From positions 34,456,001 to 34,520,000 of the forward strand of contig NC_072806.1 of NCBI RefSeq assembly GCF_028583425.1: DNA of 64,000 bases. Reading direction: 5' to 3'. Source of the DNA: Eublepharis macularius. Its lineage: Eukaryota > Chordata > Lepidosauria > Squamata > Eublepharidae. This document shows positions 57,878-64,000 of this stretch, in pieces. Made by a program: the position numbers and the translations under genes. The notes below the pieces were generated by a model. It was not told where the DNA came from. It made no database searches and saw only the letters and a program-made list of their open reading frames with translations. The first letter of the stretch is position 1; every line of letters begins with the position of its first letter.

Positions 57878-59130
57878 AATCCATGTTATAATGGTGAGTG
57901 ATGAATTCAAAAGAAGGTTGCCATACATAATGGTTTGTTTGCCTTTTTTCTCCTGTGGAGATGACTGTAATTTTTGGCATTGGCAGAATGTTATAGGATT
58001 GAGTAAGTTAGGAATGAAACAAAGGAAGTTCTGCACTATACCAACATTTTGCCACTAAAGTTTTAATGGTGTTCAATAAATTCCGAGCCAGCTCATAATA
58101 TTCCTTTCCCTCCAGCCTGGATAGCGGGCCAAGCAGAATATTTAAAAGATCTGATGGTATCTCAAAACTATTAAATCAACAGTATACACAATCCCATTAC
58201 AAAATGTCTGAATAATTAGGCATTCCCACCAGATATAAATAAGATCTGCTCTTGACTGAGAGCATCTTCAACACTTGCTCTCAACAGTACAGTAAATTTT
58301 ATTTAATCACTGAATGTCAAAAACCATTCATACAACTATTTCTAAAAGCTCACTTCCAAGTTAACTCAGGGAGACGCTGCAGAACTTTATATAAATCAGT
58401 CTCCCAATCAGAATGCAATATCTCAACAATTCTCACAGTACCCTCTAAAATGCACCTGAGTTAAAAACATAAATGTTGATCATATTCCTTTCCAATGGGT
58501 CGTCTCAATCAGGGCTTCAGATGCAACCTCTTTCAAAACACTACCTCTATTAATACATCAACATAATTTTCAACAGTAAATAAGGGAACCATGATCGATT
58601 AATCCCATCCATCATGCATCCAATTACCTGTTCAAGCAAGCAAGAATTCAGCTTAAAAACATCATTAAATCCAGGGCTTTTTTTCAGCTGGAACGTGGTG
58701 GAATGGAGTTCCGGAACCTCTTGAAAATGCGCTGCAGCAGCGCAGAGGGCAATCTCAACTCCCCTCTGTTTGGAGATCAGGGGGCGGGGCCACGAGCCAT
58801 GTGACCATGTTCTCCAAGAGCAACCCATTGAGTTCCACCACCTCTTTTCCCAGAAAAAAAGCCCTGATTAAATCTAATGATACAATGCGGAACCCATTCA
58901 ACTTCATCTTCGCAAACGATGAAGTACTGATTTCAGATAAAAGAAATACAAACAGAAGACAATTTTATTCTCACTGTATCCCATTTCTAATATGAAGACT
59001 ACAGGTATCGGACTGTATAACGTTCCATTTTATGTAAGAATCCCGGTAAGTCCAAGTGTAAGGGAACCAAAGGGTACAATGGCCAATCTATCACATCTAA
59101 TCCAAACACGTTGCAGCTGGGAGCTAACAA
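57878..59130 (-). mobile_element. Diverged L1 ORF2 fragment, split by a hAT element
   Basis: Minus-strand frames include LIYIWWECLIIQTFCNG, ARNLLNTIKTLVAKCWYSAE and QSYNILPMPKI, which fit the C-terminal part of L1-like ORF2 (the WWEC motif and the region after it). Upstream pieces such as FVCEDEVEWVPHCII-like sequence extend toward 59130 and are less certain. The hAT element at 58672-58866 interrupts it. Many stops and shifts. Confidence 0.5.
58672..58866. mobile_element. Non-autonomous hAT element with 8-bp TSD
   Basis: It begins CAGGGCTTTTTTTCAGCTGG and ends CCCAGAAAAAAAGCCCTG, flanked by the perfect duplication ATTAAATC (58664-58671, 58867-58874). It is 195 bp, close to the elements at 7631 and 61450. 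Confidence 0.88.
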
Positions 59131-59189
59131 CATTTTTTACCTGATCTCAAACCAAGTATGAACTAGTGCAAAGACATAAAAGGGAACAA

Positions 59190-60373
59190 CATAAAAGGAA
59201 GAACAAGAAATCTGTTCCACAAGGTCCAGGAAATCAAAGGGAAATTCAAACCAAATCTAGGGATGCTGAAAGATCAAAACTAAAGGAAAGATGGAAACAA
59301 TATACTGAAGTATAGAAGTATAGAAGAGATGGAAGGATGACAGATTCCTTCAAAGAAGAATCTTTTGACGAAGAACTAGAAAGTGAAGTGAAAGCTGCAC
59401 TCAAAGCAACTGGGAGAAACAAAGCACCTGGCGTAGATGGAAGAAATTGGGAGAAACAAATGGGGAGAAACAAATTGGGAGAAACAAAGCACCTGGAGTG
59501 CATGGAATACAAATAAAGCTATTTCAAGCTACAAAAAATGAGTCCATCAAAATCTTAACAAGAATATGTTAAGATTCATGTTAACATGTTAAGATATGTT
59601 AACATGTTAAGATATGTTAAGATATGTTAAGATATGTCAAATATGAAAAACACAACAACGGCCCACAGAACTGGACAAACATTAATATCCCATGCAAGCA
59701 AAGTGATGGTCAAAATTGTACAGCAAAGGCTCTTTACCATACATGGAACAAGAAGGTTTAAGGTTGACAAACTGAAACTGTTCAAGATTTTCTCTTCCTT
59801 GGCTCAATCATCAACCGAAAGAGAGACTGCAATCACAAACTCAGAAGACAACTGAGACTTGGAAGAGCAGCTGTGAGGGAGCTAGAAAAAATCCTTCAAG
59901 ATAAAGGTGTCTCTCCAGGAACCGAGATCAAGATAATCCAAACTATGGTATTCCCCGTTACAATGTACGGATGCAAAAGTTGGACAGCGAAAAAAGACGA
60001 CAGGAAGAAAACTGATTCATTTGAGATGTGGTGCTGGAGGACAGTTTTGAGAAAACCAAGGATGGCCCAAAAGACAAATAAGTGGGTTCTAGATCAAGTC
60101 AAGCCTGAATTCCCCCTAGATGCTAAAATAACAAAACTGAGGCTATCATATTTCAGTCACATCATGAGAAGACGAGACTCTCTAGAAAAGTCAAAAATGC
60201 TAGGAAAAGTGGAAGGCAGGAGGAAAAGAGAAAGGCTCCAAATGAGATAGCCATGACCTCCAGTTTGCAAGATCTGAGTAAGTCTGTTAACGATACGATG
60301 TTTTGGAGGTCCTTCATCCATAGGATTGCCATAAGTCAGAAATGACTTGACAGGATGTAATACATACACACAT
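59190..60373 (+). mobile_element. Bov-B (RTE) LINE, degraded
   Basis: Plus-strand frames show, in order, KGNFKPNLGMLKD-like pieces, NKAPGVDG (RT domain, near 59420), then an open frame 59873-60250 with TMVFPVTMYGCKSWTAKKDD, FEMWCWRTVLRKP and FSHIMRRRDSLEKSKML. The end CCATAAGTCAGAAATGACTT then GACAGG...ACACACA is the Bov-B 3' tail. Much of the RT is missing or rearranged: the NKAPG block is duplicated and followed by an ATATGTTAAG expansion. Confidence 0.85.
59563..59640 (+). repeat. ATATGTTAAG tandem expansion inside Bov-B
   Basis: Units of ATATGTTAAG and ACATGTTAAG repeat about seven times with small variations, apparently grown from the Bov-B stretch AAGAATATGTCAAATATG. Confidence 0.8.
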
Positions 60374-60499
60374 TTCAGTTTTTGATGCATTACATTCAGA
60401 AAGACACCCAAAACCTCAGATTAATTTGAGAACCATTTGAACAGTTATTACAGGATGAGTCAAGGCTATACATTTAAAAGCGTGAAAGTGAATCTGAGC

Positions 60500-60660
60500 A
60501 CAGGAGAAAAAGAAAGTGAAGCGAAAACTGCACTCAAAGCAATTGGGAGAAACAAAGCACCTGGAATAGCTGGAATACCAATAAAGCTATTTCAAGCTAC
60601 ACAAAAATGAGTCCATCAAAAACTTAACAAGAATAGGTCGACAAATATGAAAAACAAAAC
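60500..60660 (+). mobile_element. Second Bov-B fragment
   Basis: GAAAGTGAAGCGAAAACTGC, AAACAAAGCACCTGGAATAG and CAATAAAGCTATTTCAAGCT repeat the 59385-59540 part of the Bov-B copy. It probably came from a separate event or a local duplication. Confidence 0.75.
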
Positions 60661-61449
60661 CAGTGGAGGGGGAGATTCAGAAGATAAAATAGCTTCTGCA
60701 AGGAAGTTCTCAAGAATCAGAGGCCAAGGAAAGATGCATTTTCCTGGCTAGTTTGCCTACAGATACCTCTGCAACTCATTTCTGGCCGAAGAGAGTAAAA
60801 GACAAAGATACCCCAGAATTCTCAGCAGACCCAGCATGCAAAGAGTGGCCCAGGATCAACAGATGTGGCCCCAACACTGGAGTTTAGCTTTATCAACACC
60901 TGAATGGGAGACTGTGTGAACCATTCCCAAAAGGGAAGGGGAATAAATGAATAAATAGTTGGATCATCAGCCACAGAAATAGATTCAAATGCTAGCTCAT
61001 CTCTGTTTCCTTAAAATCTAAGGAAATTAGGAGAATGCTATCTATTTTCTAGACATGTACAAACTTCTGACACTCTGTCTATCTTGACCAGACACAGAAG
61101 CCCTATGTAGAAAAAAAAGGATAGCTTGATTTACAATGCTGGAGGGTTAGCAATGTCACCAGAGCAGGGGAGCCCGTTCAGCCTCCCCACAATCCATTTG
61201 CATCTTCACTGTACCTCTTTGCTTTCTCCCAGGTATGGGAATAGCCGCCATTCACATCTAAGCCTCTCCAAGACTGCAGTGATGATAAAAACCCTCCCAT
61301 TCCTCAGCTCTGCAGGTGCCACAACAGGGGTTCCATGTGCCCTCCTGTGCACAGATGCACTCTATCCTCTGAGGGCCCTTACAGTTTACAAACTCTTCTT
61401 GTACATGTGCTCCAACCTTAGTTATAACAGATACAGTGCTGCAGTAAGA

Positions 61450-61824
61450 CAGGGCTTTTTTCAGCTGGAACGTGGTGGAACGGAGTGCCGGCGCCTCTTG
61501 AAAATGGTCCCAGTCAGGGCTTTTTTTCTGGGAAAAGAGGTGGTGGAACTCAGTGGCGCGGAGGGCAATCTAAACTCCCCTCTGTCTGGAGATCATGGGG
61601 CGGGGCCACCAGCCATGGGACCATTTTCACCAAGGACGATTTAAACTTTTAAAAACTCCCCCCTTGTTCCAGCTGACCCAAAGCGACATCATTGGCCCTG
61701 GGAGCATGCGTGCACTTTGCACGCACACATGTGGTACCAGGGGCACCACCTCCCACCAAGAGTTGCCCCATGTGCTGGCAACCCACTGAGTTCCACCACC
61801 TCTTTTCCCAGAAAAAAAGCCCTG
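61450..61824. mobile_element. Two joined hAT elements of the CAGGGCTTTTTT family
   Basis: A left end CAGGGCTTTTTTCAGCTGG (61450) runs 65 bp and is then met by a second left end CAGGGCTTTTTTTCTGGG at 61516. A single right end CCCAGAAAAAAAGCCCTG closes at 61824. Flanks CAGTAAGA and AGCGTATG do not match, so this is a chimera or a nested insertion followed by loss. Confidence 0.75.
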
Positions 61825-61887
61825 AGCGTATGTGCGGGGAATTATAGAAATAAGAAATAGTCCCTGCCATTCAGTCACATTTTAGAA

Positions 61888-62126
61888 CAGGGAGACTCAC
61901 TCAGCGGCTTGGGAACTACCAGTGTCTCTTCTGAGCACCATTCCCCAATGGGGCACCTGCTTGATGTTTCAGGAAATTGTCCAAGGCCCTTGCGCAGTGG
62001 GCCTTGTGGCTGGCAGTTGGTTCCCTGAGGTACAGGCCTCATGCCAGAGATGGAAGTAAATATGGCTCTTTCGGTTGATGGTAATTGTATATGTGGCTCT
62101 CTGCAAGCGCAGACTGAGCGCCACTG
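61888..62126. mobile_element. hAT-like element, CAGGGAGACTCA ends
   Basis: It starts CAGGGAGACTCACTCAGCGG and ends GACTGAGCGCCACTG. The flanks TTTTAGAA (61880-61887) and CTTTAGAA (62127-62134) agree at seven of eight bases. Charlie-type hAT elements have similar CAGTGGNNCTCA ends. Confidence 0.65.
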
Positions 62127-62817
62127 CTTTAGAATGACAAAAAACTCAAAAGCTAGGATGGGGTGCTCCCTTGGTCTTCAATGGCTGGGTCATGAAGGGA
62201 AGGAAGCACTTCCCCCCCCCATCCTGATGACATCTCTCAATGCACCCTATTCCATTTTCTTCCAAAATTCTTAGTACCAAGTAAGCCTATGCAGGACTGC
62301 TGTTTTGCTACCCTAAAAGATAACTACGTCATGGCGCTAGTCGCTCAGTCTCTCTACATGAGACACCTCAGCATGTGTTCGTCAAGTGTAGGGAGATGCA
62401 ATGTTAACCGGGAAGCACAGTTTAAAAAGACAGAGGTGGCGGAGATCGTTCCTCAGAGGTTGTTAATTTCATCTTCACCTCCCCAAAGGCTTTGTCAATT
62501 TCACCTCTCCAGTCTAAAACTGCCTGGGACTGCAACCAGAGGGCAAAGAGGAATTGAAATAGGCTGGAGCTGCCTTCCAGAGCCGGGCTTGGATCTGGAG
62601 AGGTTATAATGGGCTGAAGTTTCCCTTCCGGCCTTTCACAGCCCCTGCACACAGCTTCAGTGTATAGCAAAGCCAGTGTATAGCAGAGCCGCTGGCTCTG
62701 TTTTTTTAAACTACCCTTCCCAGCTAGCACTGCATCTCCCAACACGTGTTCTTCACATGTCAGATGACTCATGTAGAGAGACTCTCAGTTAGACTTCCTC
62801 CAGTGTTTGTCCAGTCA

Positions 62818-62973
<156 letters not shown>

Positions 62974-63132
62974 TCACAGGAGTGGGAAAAAGTAGAGAAA
63001 ACAAAACAAGTCAGTTAAAAGCTATTTCCATGAACTGCAAGACTGTAAAACCCTGGGTATCCTACTCTTAATTGCAAAAAAACAGAACATAGCTTCAAGA
63101 CTGCATGAAAGCAAGCTTAAAAGTGTGTAATT

Positions 63133-63368
63133 ACCAGAGAGCCAGTATGGTGTAGTGGGTAAAGAGTTGGAACAGAGTTTGGGACGGCCAGGTTTGAAAC
63201 CTCTCTCTGCCATGGAAGCTTGGCTGGGTGACTTTCGGCCAGTCAAACACACTCAGCCTGGCCTACCTCTCAGGGTTGTTGCGAGGATAAAATGGGGACA
63301 AAGAGAACAATGTAAGCCACTCTGCATCCCCACTGGGAATGAAGATAGGGCATAAATTAATACATATA
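63133..63368 (+). mobile_element. tRNA-derived SINE, GGATAAAA-tail type
   Basis: CCAGTATGGTGTAGTGGGTA, GCCAGGTTTGAAACCTCTCT, TCAGGGTTGTTGCGAGGATA and GGGCATAAATTAATACAT. It is a complete copy. Confidence 0.85.
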
Positions 63369-63574
63369 TACTTAATGAGACCCCGAAGCACAGTGGCAAC
63401 TGGGCACTGAGCAAAATTTCCAATAGTTTGGGAACAGGAGGTGGCCTCAGCGTCTAAATAGCTGCAGCCTCCCCGCCTTCCTAGAGCTGCATGAATGCCA
63501 CAATTAGTACAGAAAACCCGCAAAACGCACTGGGCAGGCGATCTGGTTTTCCGAGAAACTTATTTTTTAAAATA

Positions 63575-63750
63575 CTCAAGAGTCCAGCAGCACCTTTAAG
63601 AGTAAGCAACTTTATTGTAGCATAAGCTTTTGAGAACCACAGCTCTCTTCGTCAGATGCCTCTGACGAAGAGAGCTGTGGTTCTCGAAAGCTTATGCTAC
63701 AATAAAGTTGGTTAGTCTTAAAGGTGCTACTGAACTCTTGACTATTTTTT
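63575..63750. mobile_element. Inverted-repeat element, copy 5 (near-perfect palindrome)
   Basis: AAGAGTCCAGCAGCACCTTT, ATTGTAGCATAAGCTTTTGA and ACAGCTCTCTTCGTCAGA face TCTGACGAAGAGAGCTGT, TCGAAAGCTTATGCTACAAT and AAAGGTGCTACTGAACTCTT. Arms of about 85 bp differ by only a few bases. Confidence 0.85.
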
Positions 63751-64000
63751 AACGGAAAGACTGACTATAGCCAGGGTCTCTGGGGGTTTCTGGGGGATAG
63801 AATTTTAAAGAGAAAGACAGGAAAGAGACAATGGGACAGCCCTCATCTGTCCTGAGGCAAAGGGGATGGGTCATTCAAGAAGAAGAGCCACACCTTTAAG
63901 CATTTTAACACCTGCTCTCAGATGCTAAGCAGCAAGACAGATGTGAGTACCAAGAGGATGGAGGAAGAGAAACTCCCTCGTGTACGCATACAGAGAATGC

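Noticed and set aside
61126..61644. 172-codon plus-strand frame
   Set aside because: It runs from intronic sequence into the hAT elements at 61450-61824, with no conserved domain.

Overview
The window is vertebrate nuclear DNA from a squamate reptile. It has spliced genes with GT/AG introns, tRNA-derived and 5S-rRNA-derived SINEs of lizard type, a Bov-B (RTE) LINE fragment, a full-length L1, CR1/L2-like tails and many short hAT-type DNA transposons. A gecko is my guess, not something the sequence proves. There are no bacterial-type operons, CRISPR arrays or functional tRNA genes.

Two host genes are present, both on the minus strand and in the order seen at human 17q23. The 5' part of BCAS3 occupies the left: probable untranslated exon 1 in a CpG island near 10.4 kb, start-codon exon 4676-4763, and coding exons 1489-1543 and 1097-1172. 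The rest of BCAS3 runs off the left edge. Upstream of it lies the 3' part of PPM1D (Wip1 phosphatase): exons 3 (62826-62950), 4 (25547-25737), 5 (23608-23850) and terminal exon 6 (15473-16024), with a poly(A) signal at 14518-14523. PPM1D exons 1-2 lie beyond the right edge. The PPM1D 3' end and the BCAS3 promoter are about 3.5 kb apart in the same orientation. Exon phases match throughout, so these calls are firm.

Most of the rest is intron filled with mobile elements. The largest is a 6.1-kb L1 (37166-43301) inserted antisense in PPM1D intron 3. It has a perfect 15-bp target-site duplication, ORF1 and ORF2 overlapping by ATGA, intact endonuclease and RT motifs, and only two evident frame lesions, both beside A runs. 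Older L1, Bov-B, L2/CR1-like and other LINE fragments surround it.

DNA transposons are numerous and many carry readable target duplications. Seven hAT-like non-autonomous elements have 8-bp duplications (five perfect, two with 7 of 8 matching). Four short palindromic elements share GGCCgTTTcCaCA-type ends and 3-bp duplications, like PIF/Harbinger MITEs. Other items of interest are a 168-bp insert with a 13-bp duplication and a hammerhead-ribozyme-like core, a SINE with its internal promoter region triplicated, nested inverted SINEs, long-hairpin elements, and a 134-bp direct duplication at about 99% identity. I found no clearly new gene system; the findings are mainly about transposable elements.
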